Of a DNA stretch of 64,000 nucleotides, positions 53,068 through 62,477 are shown in pieces. Location: contig NZ_AZCX01000006.1 of NCBI RefSeq assembly GCF_001433995.1, forward strand, positions 50,154 to 114,153, written 5' to 3'. The translations under genes and the position numbers were made by a program. Source of the DNA: Secundilactobacillus kimchicus JCM 15530. GTDB taxonomy: Bacteria > Bacillota > Bacilli > Lactobacillales > Lactobacillaceae. How positions within the stretch are numbered: the first letter of the stretch is position 1; every line of letters starts with the position of its first letter. Under the pieces are notes generated by a model. It made no database searches, was not told where the DNA came from, and saw only the letters and a program-made list of their open reading frames with translations.

Positions 53068-53868
53068 TTAATTGTCGAGATAGAGGGCCTTCAGGTCAGC
53101 AAGGTCGTGGTCACTCACCGCTAAGGCTTGGTTCAGGTAAGTTTGCAGGTCGCCGTAGTTTTCACGAATAGTGGCAAGACCAGTATCGAAGTAGTCACCA
53201 GAGACGGTGATCAGCGACCGCAAGGAGTCTAACATCTCCGCGTTTAACCCGGCTTGACGCGCTTCATTAAGGCGGGCTTGAACCTGACTTTTCGTTAATT
53301 GATTAGTCATGAGATAGTCTTGTTTGATGGTGGCCTGATCGACCCCTAGCGCTCCTAAAAAGAGGGCGGCCCCCATTCCAGTTCGGTCTTTTCCGGCCGT
53401 GCAGTGGAAGAGCAAGCCCTCATCGGTCTCACCAGTGGTTAAAAGGGCGGCGAAAAAGGCTTGATAGGCGGCCTGGGATTGGCCATCCATGACCATGTGC
53501 CGGTAGACCTTTAACATCTCATCGCGTCCGGTTTGTTCGGTCATTCCGAGTTCGTCTCGAATTTGTTCGTTGCTCTTGGAATTATCGGTTTCGTCTTCCT
53601 TGAAAACAGGCAGGTGACGGTACGTAATCTGAGCCGGAATTCGGTCTGGCGCCGCAGCAACTTCAGTGTTGGAACGGAAATCGACGTCTAAACGGATACC
53701 GTAGTTAACCAAGTGGGCCTGGTCAGCATCGGTTAAGGCCGCTAAGGAAGCGGTTCGAATCACCCGGTGCCATTTGACCGTTTGGCCAGAAGCAGTCGGA
53801 TAACCGCCTAGTTCGCGAAAGTTAACACCGCCGGTGACGTCGATAAGCCGTTGATTCGCTAGTTCCAT
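53068..53868 (-). CDS. Protein tyrosine/serine phosphatase
   Basis: 266 residues with the P-loop HCTAGKDRTG (C156, R162) and the N-terminal GGVNFRELGGYPT typical of the Y_phosphatase3 (LipA-like) family, which can act on phosphotyrosine or phosphoinositides. General acid region TYRHLPVFKEDET. Cytosolic; RBS AGGGGGAAA on the minus strand. Target unknown. Confidence 0.85.
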   Translation of the reverse strand: MELANQRLIDVTGGVNFRELGGYPTASGQTVKWHRVIRTASLAALTDADQAHLVNYGIRLDVDFRSNTEVAAAPDRIPAQITYRHLPVFKEDETDNSKSNEQIRDELGMTEQTGRDEMLKVYRHMVMDGQSQAAYQAFFAALLTTGETDEGLLFHCTAGKDRTGMGAALFLGALGVDQATIKQDYLMTNQLTKSQVQARLNEARQAGLNAEMLDSLRSLITVSGDYFDTGLATIRENYGDLQTYLNQALAVSDHDLADLKALYLDN

Positions 53869-54017
53869 TTGTCGTTTCCCCCTGAATTGTTAGTATCTGT
53901 CTCATTTTAACCTAGTTTGTCACAAATGTCAGTTTGTTGTTTTGAGACGTCCGACTTTGGTTCCGGTTTCAAGCGCTGTATACTGATGATAAGACGAAAA
54001 TGATCGGAGGAGATCAC

Positions 54018-54668
54018 ATGAAAATTGGGATTATCGGTGGTAACGGAAAGACGGGGGCCAAGATTTACGCGGAAGCCATGAGTCGCGGCCATCAAGCAAC
54101 GGCCATTGTCCGGTCAGCGCAAAAGGCTCAAGCGGTGCTGGGAGAAGACGCCAATACGTTGGAAAAAGACGCCTTTGACCTAACCCGTGACGATCTGACG
54201 GCGTTCGACGTTGTAGTGGATGCCTTTGGCTTGCCGCAGGGCTTTCCTAAGCCTTATTTACATTTGGACTTAGTTACTCAACTCGTGGCGCGACTGCGAG
54301 AAAGTAGCACTCGGCTAGTGGTGATCATTGGTGCTGCCAGCCTAAAAATGCCGGATGGCCGTAAGTTGATCGATCATTTGCTTGCAATGCCAGATCACGA
54401 GAGTTGGATTGGCACGCCATTGAATCAGACACACGAATTGGATTTCTTACAAATGATTGATAACGTCAGCTGGGTTGCCGCTAGTCCGTCCCGGGAGTTT
54501 GTGCCTGGCGACGCCACTGGCTATGTCTTAGGAACTGACAGTGTGCTGTTTGACGCAGACGGACGGTCTCACCTGACAACGGGTAATATGGCCGTCGCCA
54601 TTCTAGATGAAATCGAAAGTCCCGAACATGAGCATGGGCGGTTTACAGCCCGCGACAAGGAAGTGTAG
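54018..54668 (+). CDS. NAD(P)-binding NmrA-like protein
   Basis: 216 residues from ATG 54018 (CGGAGGAGATC upstream). Rossmann start MKIGIIGGNGKTGAKIYAEA; VVDAFGLP and IIGAASLKMPDGRKLID in the core. YhfK/NmrA-type atypical SDR without YxxxK. Only 3 bp separate it from an esterase gene, so a two-gene unit. Confidence 0.85.
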   Translation: MKIGIIGGNGKTGAKIYAEAMSRGHQATAIVRSAQKAQAVLGEDANTLEKDAFDLTRDDLTAFDVVVDAFGLPQGFPKPYLHLDLVTQLVARLRESSTRLVVIIGAASLKMPDGRKLIDHLLAMPDHESWIGTPLNQTHELDFLQMIDNVSWVAASPSREFVPGDATGYVLGTDSVLFDADGRSHLTTGNMAVAILDEIESPEHEHGRFTARDKEV

Positions 54669-54671
54669 CGA

Positions 54672-55544
54672 ATGAGTTTACGTGGTGACTGGCTTTTGCA
54701 CAAGGCCAAAAGAGACCATCTCAAGTCATCAGTGGCGGCGAGCTTTGCCCGGCCGAGTCGTCAGGGTGACGAACTGGCGCCAGATAAATTTCCAGACTCA
54801 AGTCGGGTGTCGGTCCAGCAACTGACAAATAGTCGCTTGGTGACACTGGTTCCTAAAACGGAAACGGACCGTCACGTGGTGCTGTTTCACGGCGGTGCTT
54901 ACCGGGTTCGCGGCTTTGACAGCCATCGGGACTGGATGGTGTATCTGGCGGATCAGCTTCAGCTCAAGGTGACCTACATTGATTTTCCGCTTTCGCCGGA
55001 ATTCACCGTCGAAACGACAGTCCCCGAGACACTGGTAGCCTATGATCAGCTGGTGGCCCAATTTCCAACTGATCGCTTCGCTTTTTTGGGCGATTCGGCG
55101 GGCGGCGGATTGGCGCTGGTCATTTTGCAGCAACTCCGTGATCGGCAACAGCCACTGCCGGTCGGGACCGTTCTCGTGTCGCCGTGGGCGGATCTGGAGA
55201 TGTCTGATACTGAGCTTGCGCGTCGCGAAGTTAACGATCCGGAGCTACCACTGACGGTGATGCAACACGTCGCTGCAGAGTATGCGGGCCAGCTGCCACT
55301 CGACCATCCGTGGGTCAGCCCGGTTTTTGGTGACCTTCAGCAGTTGGGCCGGATTGGGCTGTTTTACGGGACGACCGAGCTGCTAGTGCCTGATTACGAT
55401 CAGTTATTTGCTGAGCTTCGCGAGGCCGAGGGAACGACCGTTGAGGTTTTTGCACTCAAAAACATGATGCACGATTATCTGTTATGGCTGAATTTGCCGG
55501 AGAGCAAGCGAACCTTTAGCTATCTTCAAGCGTTGTTTGAGTAA
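54672..55544 (+). CDS. Alpha/beta hydrolase-fold esterase (HSL family)
   Basis: 290 residues. Oxyanion-hole HGGAY (73-77) in place of HGGG, nucleophile S142 in GDSAGGG, Asp in GTTELLVPDYDQ and His in MMHDYLL. Hormone-sensitive-lipase-type carboxylesterase, cytosolic. Co-transcribed with the NmrA-like gene. Confidence 0.85.
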   Translation: MSLRGDWLLHKAKRDHLKSSVAASFARPSRQGDELAPDKFPDSSRVSVQQLTNSRLVTLVPKTETDRHVVLFHGGAYRVRGFDSHRDWMVYLADQLQLKVTYIDFPLSPEFTVETTVPETLVAYDQLVAQFPTDRFAFLGDSAGGGLALVILQQLRDRQQPLPVGTVLVSPWADLEMSDTELARREVNDPELPLTVMQHVAAEYAGQLPLDHPWVSPVFGDLQQLGRIGLFYGTTELLVPDYDQLFAELREAEGTTVEVFALKNMMHDYLLWLNLPESKRTFSYLQALFE

Positions 55545-55546
55545 GT

Positions 55547-55579
55547 AAAAGCCCGCACGACTCGGTGGTCATGCGGGCA
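55547..55579 (-). terminator. Hairpin terminator
   Basis: GCCCGCA / TGCGGGC with a 14-base loop; TTTT on the minus strand, so it mainly serves the leftward peptidase gene. Confidence 0.6.
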
Positions 55580-55589
55580 ATGAGTTCAG

Positions 55590-56342
55590 TTAAGGTTGTC
55601 GGACACTGCGACTCGATTCTGCGACCCGGGCACTTCGTTCGATAAAATCGGCGAAAATGGCCTTGGAGTCGGCATGGTGCTTATACATGTTTTCCGGATG
55701 CCATTGGACCCCGATGATTTGATCGCTACCGATCGATTCCACGGCTTCGACAACTTGGTCATCCGCCCGGGCAACAACGCGTAGATTTGGTGCAACGTCT
55801 TTAACGGCCTCGTGATGCCGTGAGTTCACATAGGGCCGTTCGCCCACGATACTAATAATCTTGCTGTCATCAGCCACAGAAATGTGGTGCGATGGCATGT
55901 TGCCGGGTGCCAGCTGATCGTGTTTTAACGTCGCATGAGGGTCTTGTGAGAGATCCTGATATAAGGTCCCGCCCAATCCAACGTTGATCAGTTGCATGCC
56001 ACGGCAGATACCAAGGATTGCTTTACCACTAGCAACGGCTTGTTTTAATAATTCAATTTCGAATAAATCGCGTTTCCGATAAGTAACACCTAGCTTTTCG
56101 TACGGTTCCTCACCATAAAAGGTGGGGTCAACGTCAGAACCACCTAAAAAGGCGACACCGTCAAATAGGTCCATGTAGTCTGGAACGTCAACTGGATCGA
56201 CGCTTGGGAAAATGACAGGAACCCCGCCGGCCTTAACGACTGCTTCAATGGCCGGTCGTGGGGCGAAAGCGGCATTTCGTTCATTAATAATGTTGGTAGC
56301 TTCAGCCAGCGTATCGGCTGGTAAGGCAATTCTTGGTCGCAA
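55590..56342 (-). CDS. Class I glutamine amidotransferase-like peptidase C26
   Basis: 250 residues with C113 (GICRGMQLINV), oxyanion FLGGSDVDP and WHPE near 217. PuuD-like gamma-glutamyl-GABA hydrolase group. It hydrolyses gamma-glutamyl amides; the physiological substrate in lactobacilli is not known. Monocistronic. Confidence 0.85.
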   Translation of the reverse strand: MRPRIALPADTLAEATNIINERNAAFAPRPAIEAVVKAGGVPVIFPSVDPVDVPDYMDLFDGVAFLGGSDVDPTFYGEEPYEKLGVTYRKRDLFEIELLKQAVASGKAILGICRGMQLINVGLGGTLYQDLSQDPHATLKHDQLAPGNMPSHHISVADDSKIISIVGERPYVNSRHHEAVKDVAPNLRVVARADDQVVEAVESIGSDQIIGVQWHPENMYKHHADSKAIFADFIERSARVAESSRSVRQP

Positions 56343-56501
56343 ATGCAGGCCCCCCTAACGATTAAAATATAATGAGTGAATCATAGCCCATTCCCGGCAA
56401 AAAAGCAATTAGCGCGTGTTGCACCCGCCACGGCGGTTAACAAATGCGTTAAAAAAGGGTAAATTGGGTATGTAACTAAATAATAAAAGAGGTAACGAAT
56501 A

Positions 56502-56762
56502 ATGGCAATGACTGAAAGACAACTCATTCAAGAGATACTCAATACAGTTGATTTGATCTATACGTTTGAAGACGTCGATGAAGATGCCAGCGAATACACA
56601 ATCCTTGTCACCCAACAAGATGGTGACCGCCGATCACTTGAAACGGTGAACAGCGAAATGAAGCACTATTTCCAAGAAGCCAACTTTGATTACAAGGAAG
56701 AGTTGCACCCGACCAATGCGACGACCGCAGCGGACATTCGAGTGGTTATTAAACGAAACTAA
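56502..56762 (+). CDS. Small acidic hypothetical protein
   Basis: 86 residues: MAMTERQLIQEILNTVDLIY, DASEYTILVTQQDGDRR, then EVNSEM-like helix and DIRVVIKRN end, an alpha/beta pattern without hydrophobic helices. RBS AGAGG about 10 bp upstream. No family recognised. Confidence 0.6.
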   Translation: MAMTERQLIQEILNTVDLIYTFEDVDEDASEYTILVTQQDGDRRSLETVNSEMKHYFQEANFDYKEELHPTNATTAADIRVVIKRN

Positions 56763-56890
56763 CTAACTGACGTCCCGCCCGGTATGATAGTGGTGGTGCG
56801 GTATGAGCCTAGCTGGCGGAACGGTGAGTTCTTGAGGCTGGGCTTTTTGGTGGGTTGACGGTGGGCTGTGGTTGAGGGCGTTGGTGGGGA

Positions 56891-57012
56891 CTCTAAACGT
56901 GCTCCACAGCGCAACTTCCTCCTGTATAAGCACGATAGCCAAAACCTTCAGGCCCGGGAGCTTCCGGCTATCGCCCTTATACTCCGGGAGTTAACCGCGC
57001 TGTTCCACACTC
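56891..57012 (-). repeat. Long-hairpin repeat element, copy C (reverse)
   Basis: Read on the minus strand from 57012: GAGTGTGGAACA, then GCGC, GTATAAGGGCGATAGCC, a G/C-rich cap, GGCTATCGTGCTTATAC, GCGC, and GAGCACGTTTAGAG. Same frame as copies A and B with other arm bases that again pair; the 3' tail CTAGATAACAGCGA is lost. Lies between the small hypothetical gene and glpK. Confidence 0.75.
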
Positions 57013-57071
57013 TCAAATTCTAAACTTTCCTAAAATAACCCCTCAAACTACGCCTCACAGTCAATTCATGC

Positions 57072-57104
57072 TATGATGGCATTAGATTTTTGAAACCGCT
57101 TCCG
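57072..57104 (+). promoter_or_regulatory. glpK -10 and cre-like site
   Basis: TATGAT (57072-57077) followed by TGAAACCGCTTCCG (57091-57104), a two-mismatch match to the CcpA site TGWAANCGNTNWCA, placed as a roadblock downstream of the start point. Confidence 0.5.
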
Positions 57105-57142
57105 CTTTTGCGGCGGCTATTATCATCTTGGGAGGAATTAGC

Positions 57143-58651
57143 ATGGCAATGAAGGAGCCGGAGCATTACATACTCGCAATCGACCAGGGAACTTCCACGA
57201 CGCGTGCAATGTTATTTGACCACAGCGGGCGCAAGGCCATTGAAAGTCAGCGTGAATTTCCACAGTATTACCCGCACACCGGGTGGGTTGAGCAGGATGC
57301 CAATGAAATCTGGAATTCCGTTCAGTCGGTGATTGCTACGGCGCTGATTGACGCTGGCGTTCACCCTGAGCAAATTGATGGCATTGGCATTTCAAGTCAA
57401 CGGGAAACCACTGTTATTTGGGATAAGGTCACGGGTCAGCCCATTTACCATGCCATCGGGTGGCAGTCGCGCCAGACCGCGCCGATTGCCAAGAAGATGG
57501 TGGCAGACGGCTATGAGGACATGATTCACGAGAAGACCGGCCTTGTGATTGACTCCTACTTTTCGGCAACTAAGGTTCGCTGGTTATTGGACCACGTGAC
57601 CGGTGCTCAGGAACGGGCGGAAAAGGGCGACCTCCTCATGGGGACGATTGATAGTTGGCTGGTCTGGAAGCTCTCTGACGGACAGCTACACATTACGGAT
57701 CACACCAATGCTAGTCGGACGATGATGTTTAACATCCACACCCTGAATTGGGATGATGACATCTTGAAATTAATGAATATTCCGCGGCGGATGCTACCGG
57801 AGATTCACTCCTGTTCAGAAGTGTACGGGACAACCAAGAACTATCAATTCTACGGGGTTTCCGTTCCAATTTGCGGCTTAGTCGGGGACCAACAGGCAGC
57901 CTTGATTGGCCAGATGGCCTTTGAACCTGGCGACGTCAAGAACACTTATGGCGATGGCGCCTTCATGATGATGAATACGGGTGAAACGCCTCAAATCTCT
58001 GATAATAAGCTACTGACTACCATTGCATACGACTTTCAAGGCCACCTTAAATACGCGTTAGAAGGGTCAATTTTTGTTGCTGGAACGGCGCTGAATTGGC
58101 TCCATGACAGTATGCGAATTATTGACTCCGTACCGCAGTCTCGTGAGGTAGCCATGCAATCCACTAATGATGACGAGGTTTACGTCGTCCCCGCCTTTAA
58201 CGGCTTAGGGGCGCCATACTGGGACCCGGATGCGCGCGGCGCGGTGTTTGGCCTCACGCGGGGGACTAATCGGAGTGACTTTGTTAAGGCCACGCTCCAA
58301 TCCATTGCGTATCAGACAAAAGACATCGTCGAAACGATGCGGCGAGATTCGGGAATGCCAATTAAGGAAGTGCTAGCGGATGGTGGTGCGTCACGAAACC
58401 GGTATTTGATGCAATTCCAGGCAGACATCTTAGACGTGCCGATTGTTCGGTCGAGCGAAGAAGAGACAACGGCGTTAGGCGCCGCTTTCTGCGCGGGTCT
58501 CGCCGTCGGTTATTGGAAAGACTTGGATGAAATTAAAGCCATTCGAACGCCCGGCAGGCGGTTTGAGCCCAACATGCCGGATGAACGCCGCCAGGCTTTG
58601 TACCACGGTTGGCAGGTGGCAGTGAAGGCGACGCAGGGGTTTAAGGTATAG
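57143..58651 (+). CDS. glpK: Glycerol kinase, divergent
   Basis: 502 residues from ATG 57143 (GGAGG 7 bp upstream). FGGY kinase: [26 protein letters not shown] (substrate Arg), catalytic D249 in [25 protein letters not shown]. Two changes stand out. The site of the HPr-phosphorylated histidine in Gram-positive GlpK (YHFYG) reads NYQFYG (Q235), and the NTYGTG loop reads NTYGDG (D271). No glpF/glpD neighbours. May be an HPr-independent or altered-specificity kinase. Confidence 0.85.
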   Translation: MAMKEPEHYILAIDQGTSTTRAMLFDHSGRKAIESQREFPQYYPHTGWVEQDANEIWNSVQSVIATALIDAGVHPEQIDGIGISSQRETTVIWDKVTGQPIYHAIGWQSRQTAPIAKKMVADGYEDMIHEKTGLVIDSYFSATKVRWLLDHVTGAQERAEKGDLLMGTIDSWLVWKLSDGQLHITDHTNASRTMMFNIHTLNWDDDILKLMNIPRRMLPEIHSCSEVYGTTKNYQFYGVSVPICGLVGDQQAALIGQMAFEPGDVKNTYGDGAFMMMNTGETPQISDNKLLTTIAYDFQGHLKYALEGSIFVAGTALNWLHDSMRIIDSVPQSREVAMQSTNDDEVYVVPAFNGLGAPYWDPDARGAVFGLTRGTNRSDFVKATLQSIAYQTKDIVETMRRDSGMPIKEVLADGGASRNRYLMQFQADILDVPIVRSSEEETTALGAAFCAGLAVGYWKDLDEIKAIRTPGRRFEPNMPDERRQALYHGWQVAVKATQGFKV

Positions 58652-58654
58652 CGA

Positions 58655-58680
58655 TGATGCACATTTCGACTAGGTAGCAG
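58655..58680 (+). repeat. Relic of the long-hairpin element (3' tail only)
   Basis: TGCACATTTCGACTAGGTAG, then CAG, resembles the conserved 3' tail of copies A and B (GTGCAACACGTTTCGACTAG, ATAACAG). The hairpin part is gone. Confidence 0.5.
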
Positions 58681-58710
58681 AAAGAGTCTCAACAAGCAAA
58701 ATTTTTTCAC

Positions 58711-58740
58711 AAAAAAGAAGCCTTCACTAAGGCTTCTTTT
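58711..58740. terminator. Bidirectional terminator
   Basis: AAAAGAAGCCTT / AAGGCTTCTTTT with CACT loop between glpK and the converging membrane protein gene. Confidence 0.85.
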
Positions 58741-59161
58741 AGTTTTCCTTCAAATAATGTCCATTCACCAAAATCTCCCGTGAGCGTTGATCCGTTGGCT
58801 GGAACCCGCGGTTGAACAAGTGCTTGAAGTACATCATATTGTAGATGAACCCCCAGAGAATCTGGAAGAGCGTATCGGCGATGGCCCAGATGCGCGCCAG
58901 GTTATCCGGCGTTAGATTTGGGAGCGAGTAGACGCCCATAAAAACGCCGGCTTGCAAGCCGATCATACATAGGAAGTTGTACCAATCGTTTCGAAAAACG
59001 GGTACTAGAAATGTAAAAATAAGCGCAGTAAACGAGAAGCCAACCTTTCCAAGGCGCATCTCGCCCGTGGTGGGATCGACCACCGTTGCGTAGTTTGGTG
59101 GTAACGGCAGCCCGCCAGGACCACCTTGATTATCATCGTTGTTGCCAAATGGGTTTTGCAT
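58739..59161 (-). CDS. Membrane protein, unknown
   Basis: 140 residues: Asn/Gly/Pro-rich head (1-25), GEMRLGKVGFSFTALIF leading into about three hydrophobic segments (42-57, 64-80, 95-112), short basic tail. Resembles DUF2628-type small membrane proteins only loosely. Upstream gene rlmCD is on the same strand, 49 bp away. Confidence 0.6.
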   Translation of the reverse strand: MQNPFGNNDDNQGGPGGLPLPPNYATVVDPTTGEMRLGKVGFSFTALIFTFLVPVFRNDWYNFLCMIGLQAGVFMGVYSLPNLTPDNLARIWAIADTLFQILWGFIYNMMYFKHLFNRGFQPTDQRSREILVNGHYLKEN

Positions 59162-59210
59162 AACTGCCCTTCTTTCGCGCGTACTATCAGTAGGATAAGT
59201 TCATTGTACC

Positions 59211-60635
59211 CTATGCGTCAATCTTAGTGAATTTAACAACGGCTTCACAGCGGGCCGTTTGCGGCATCATATCAACCGATTGAATGTAGTCGACGTGGTA
59301 CTTATCGGTCAATTTGACCAGATCCCGGGCCAACGTTGACGGGTTACATGAGATGTATACGAATTTTTTAGGGGTGTGCGTCAAAATGGTGTTGATTAAA
59401 CCGTCATCAAGGCCGGTTCGCGGTGGATCAACGATCAAAGCGTCGAAGGTGAAGCCGGCGTCAAGCCACTTGGGAATGACGTTTTCGGCTTTTCCAGTTT
59501 CGTAGTGCGCATTATGAATGCCGTTGAGACGGGCGTTTTCATTTGCGTCGACCACGGCGTCGTCAATAACGTCCATTCCCCGGACTTCTTTGGCGGCATG
59601 AGCGATGGAAAGGCCAATGGTCCCGACTCCCGCGTACGCGTCGACCACGTTTTCATCCTGCCCAAGTTCAAGGGCGTTTAGCGCTTCATCGTACAGCTTG
59701 ACCGTTTGGAACGGATTAAGTTGGAGAAAGGCCCGGGCGGATAGGTTAAACTGTAAGTCGTTTAAGACCTCACGAATCTGAGGTTTACCCGCCAGTAACT
59801 GTGTTTTTTCGCCCCATACCAGTGAGGTCTGATCAGCATTGATGTTTTGCATGACCGAGACCACGCTTGGACAGTCAGCGGCTAGTCGGTTTAAAATTTC
59901 GCCCATTTTAGGGAAGTCGGCCTGGGTCGTAATGAAGACAAGCTGGACTTCTCCGGTCCCGGCTGCGACCCGGACAACAACCGTTTTAACAAGGCCGGTA
60001 TTGGTGGCTTCGTCGTAGATTGAAATATCTAAGTCTTGCAAAATCGCCACCACTGATCGCATGACGGTCATCGTTTCTGGCATTTGTACCGAACAGGTTT
60101 CCAGGTCAACTAAATCGTGACTGCCCGCTTTATAAAGGCCAGCTTCAACGCGACCGTTCACCTTGCGAACTTGGAATTGAGCCTTGTTGCGGTATTCGTA
60201 AGGGTGGTTCATGCCGATCGTTGGTTTAAGAACAAAGTTCCGGTAACCCTTTGGCTTGTACTTTTCCAGCGATTGAACGACGACGTCTCGCTTGTATTCA
60301 AGTTGCATCGGGTAGGCTAAGTGTTCGAGTTCGAAGCCACCGACCGTGCCAGCATAACTGTCCCGGGGAACGACGCGGTTAGGGCTGTGCTTTTTGATTC
60401 GGTGCACCGTGGCTTCTAAGAAACGAGGCTTAATTTTGGTAACAGTGGCGACGACCACTTCGCCGGGTAATGCGCCGGGGACGAAGACGAGTTTTCGCTT
60501 AAAATAACCGATGCCTTCGCCGTTAATGCCAAGTCGTTTGATGGTCAGTGGGAACCGTTGGCCAATTTCCACTTGAACGTCGGCTTGAGGTCGCCGGTTG
60601 GTGTTTGTTTGTCGATGTTTTTGAGTTGGTTTCAT
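59211..60635 (-). CDS. rlmCD: 23S rRNA m5U methyltransferase (RlmCD-type)
   Basis: 474 residues from ATG 60635 (TAGGAGA upstream). TRAM domain (about 20-85), central insert, then a SAM-binding Rossmann domain: DAYAGVGTIGLSIA, IVDPPRTGLDD, and catalytic SCNPSTLARD. The iron-sulfur cysteines of E. coli RlmD are absent, as in Gram-positive RlmCD. Methylates uracils in 23S rRNA. Symbol by family resemblance; TrmA-like paralogues are possible. Confidence 0.85.
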   Translation of the reverse strand: MKPTQKHRQTNTNRRPQADVQVEIGQRFPLTIKRLGINGEGIGYFKRKLVFVPGALPGEVVVATVTKIKPRFLEATVHRIKKHSPNRVVPRDSYAGTVGGFELEHLAYPMQLEYKRDVVVQSLEKYKPKGYRNFVLKPTIGMNHPYEYRNKAQFQVRKVNGRVEAGLYKAGSHDLVDLETCSVQMPETMTVMRSVVAILQDLDISIYDEATNTGLVKTVVVRVAAGTGEVQLVFITTQADFPKMGEILNRLAADCPSVVSVMQNINADQTSLVWGEKTQLLAGKPQIREVLNDLQFNLSARAFLQLNPFQTVKLYDEALNALELGQDENVVDAYAGVGTIGLSIAHAAKEVRGMDVIDDAVVDANENARLNGIHNAHYETGKAENVIPKWLDAGFTFDALIVDPPRTGLDDGLINTILTHTPKKFVYISCNPSTLARDLVKLTDKYHVDYIQSVDMMPQTARCEAVVKFTKIDA

Positions 60636-60699
60636 GATTCTCCTACTAATAAGTGGTGACGTTTTTAGTGCTGAAAGATATTGTAACACGTTTTGACAA

Positions 60700-60833
60700 G
60701 AGTGTGGAACAGGGCGGTTAGACTGCAGAATGTAAGAGCATCAGGTAGAAACTCTGGGTTTAGAGTTTTTACCTGATGCTCTTACATGGCCGCGGTCTGC
60801 CTTGTGTAACACGTTTCGGCTAGATAACAGCGA
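60700..60833 (+). repeat. Long-hairpin repeat element, copy B
   Basis: 134 bp with the same frame as copy A: GAGTGTGGAACA start, arm TGTAAGAGCATCAGGTA and its exact complement, cap GAAACTCT-GGGTTT-AGAGTTTTT, end CACGTTTCGGCTAGATAACA, GCGA. Arm bases differ from copy A but stay fully paired. Just upstream, AACACGTTTTGAC (60686) repeats a piece of the 3' end. Lies between rlmCD and galM. Confidence 0.85.
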
Positions 60834-60866
60834 AGAAAATTTTTTTCAAACAGTCCATCACAATAA

Positions 60867-60909
60867 AACTGGAGGTCGACTTGACAACAGTTCAAGCCGG
60901 CCTCCAGTT
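60867..60909 (-). terminator. Hairpin after galM
   Basis: AACTGGAGG..CTTGA / TCAAG..CCTCCAGTT, T-rich on both sides; ends the leftward galM gene. Confidence 0.65.
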
Positions 60910-60928
60910 GTTTTGCTGGAAAGCGATG

Positions 60929-61933
60929 TTAGTCTTCGTAGTATTGATAACGGATGCTGTAATGTTGGAGCTTTCCGGCAGGTAGTACCGTGTCGCCAAA
61001 TCCATCGTGGTGGATGGCATCTGGCAAGGTTTGCGCTTCAGTTGCCAGAGCGTTGAACGGTCCGTCGTCTTCGTCCACGTTGGCGGTGAAAACCACTAAT
61101 GCGTTGCGGTCAGAGTAAATCCCAACGCGGCGCTGGCTTTCGGTATCGCCTAGTACCGCAATCGGGGTTGCGTTGCTTGGCGTCACCTTGAAGGCGTCGT
61201 CAATCTCGGGGTGACCGTTTTCGGTCTTGATCTTGGCGAGGGCCTCGGTCACGGTATTGGCCGTCCGGAAATCGTAGCCGGTGCCGGCTACTCCGGCTAG
61301 TTCACCAGTTGGCAACTTCGTTTGTTCGTCCAGCACAAGCCGGTCGTTGCCATTAATTTGAAGTGTTTGATGGCTGAGATCGAACTGGCCTTCCGTTAGG
61401 TTAAAGTACGCGTGGTTAGTTGGGTTAAACAGTGTGTCAGCGGTTGATGACGCTTCAAAGGAGACCGTAACGTTATTTTCTTCATCAAACGTGTAGGTGA
61501 TTTTGGCGTCGAGGTCTCCCGGAAAGTGATCTTCGGCTTCGCTAATGTGACGGGTAAATGTGACACTAGCGGCCAGGCCTAAGTCTTGCTGATCAGCATC
61601 CCAGTTTAAAAATGAAAATCCGTGAGGCCCACCGTGAAGCGTGTTGCCATTTTCATTTGCATCAAGGGTGACCGTCTTACCGTTGATATTGGCTTTGGCG
61701 CCACCAATCCGGCCAGCGACCCGGCCAACGGCCTTGCACAGGTAGAATGGCGTGTTGACATACTCTGCTAAGGTGTCAAAATGCACGAGTAGTGGTCGGC
61801 CATCAGCCACGAAGCTGGTCCAAGTGGCGCCGAGGGTCATGACGCTAATATAATTGCCAGCTTCGTTGGTCAAGGTGTACCGTTTAACGTCTTGTCCCCG
61901 ATAAGTCCCGAAAACATCCGATGTAATTTGCAT
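60929..61933 (-). CDS. galM: Aldose 1-epimerase (galactose mutarotase)
   Basis: 334 residues. GNTLHGGPHGF and NPTNHAYFNL carry the two catalytic/binding histidines and EAQTLPDAIH the catalytic glutamate. Interconverts alpha and beta anomers of galactose or glucose for the Leloir pathway. No other gal gene adjacent. A cre-like site lies just upstream of the start. Confidence 0.92.
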   Translation of the reverse strand: MQITSDVFGTYRGQDVKRYTLTNEAGNYISVMTLGATWTSFVADGRPLLVHFDTLAEYVNTPFYLCKAVGRVAGRIGGAKANINGKTVTLDANENGNTLHGGPHGFSFLNWDADQQDLGLAASVTFTRHISEAEDHFPGDLDAKITYTFDEENNVTVSFEASSTADTLFNPTNHAYFNLTEGQFDLSHQTLQINGNDRLVLDEQTKLPTGELAGVAGTGYDFRTANTVTEALAKIKTENGHPEIDDAFKVTPSNATPIAVLGDTESQRRVGIYSDRNALVVFTANVDEDDGPFNALATEAQTLPDAIHHDGFGDTVLPAGKLQHYSIRYQYYED

Positions 61934-61947
61934 TCAAAAAGCCTCCT

Positions 61948-61963
61948 ATGAAAACGCTTAATT
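61948..61963 (-). promoter_or_regulatory. cre-like site before galM
   Basis: ATGAAAACGCTTAATT matches most of the CcpA consensus WTGNNARCGNWWWCAW; 15-30 bp from the start codon, where bound CcpA would block transcription. Confidence 0.5.
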
Positions 61964-62159
61964 ACTGATAATTATACGCTACTTTTTCTGAAATTAACCT
62001 TAAAAACGACATTCTCTGAGTAAATCATACCTGAATTTAAAAGAGGTTGCGGGATTTTATACTTTCTCAAGAAAATATTCACACTTTAACAACAATTTCG
62101 CAACATTTTATGTGTAAGATTGGCGTTGTAGTTAAGTAACAAGAGAAAGGATGATTCAC

Positions 62160-62399
62160 ATGTTACTAGACGAAAAGGAAGCTATTGCGGTTCAACTTGT
62201 CAAAGTTTCAGCTGAAGAATTAACAGCTAAAACCGAAGACAATCAACTCATTACCATTAAAGCTGATAAAAAACAGCGCGCCGACAAATCATTCTGGCGC
62301 ATTCTAAAAGACATTGCGAAGGAAAAAATTTGGGTGCCGGTGACCCGCGGCACGCATCAGCTGTTGCAGGATGACTGGTTGGTACCTGTCACTGGATAA
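62160..62399 (+). CDS. Small hypothetical protein
   Basis: 79 residues from ATG 62160 (AAAGGA 8 bp upstream). Charged, no hydrophobic helix: EELTAKTEDNQLITIKADK, then KIWVPVTRGTHQLLQDDWLV. Might be a small regulator or a protein-binding adaptor; no family recognised. Precedes an aldo/keto reductase by 78 bp. Confidence 0.6.
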   Translation: MLLDEKEAIAVQLVKVSAEELTAKTEDNQLITIKADKKQRADKSFWRILKDIAKEKIWVPVTRGTHQLLQDDWLVPVTG

Positions 62400-62477
62400 T
62401 CTCGAACCAGATATTTGGCAACGCCTCCAATAATGGGTACACTAATAGCAACACGAATAGAGGAGGCACAATTTATT

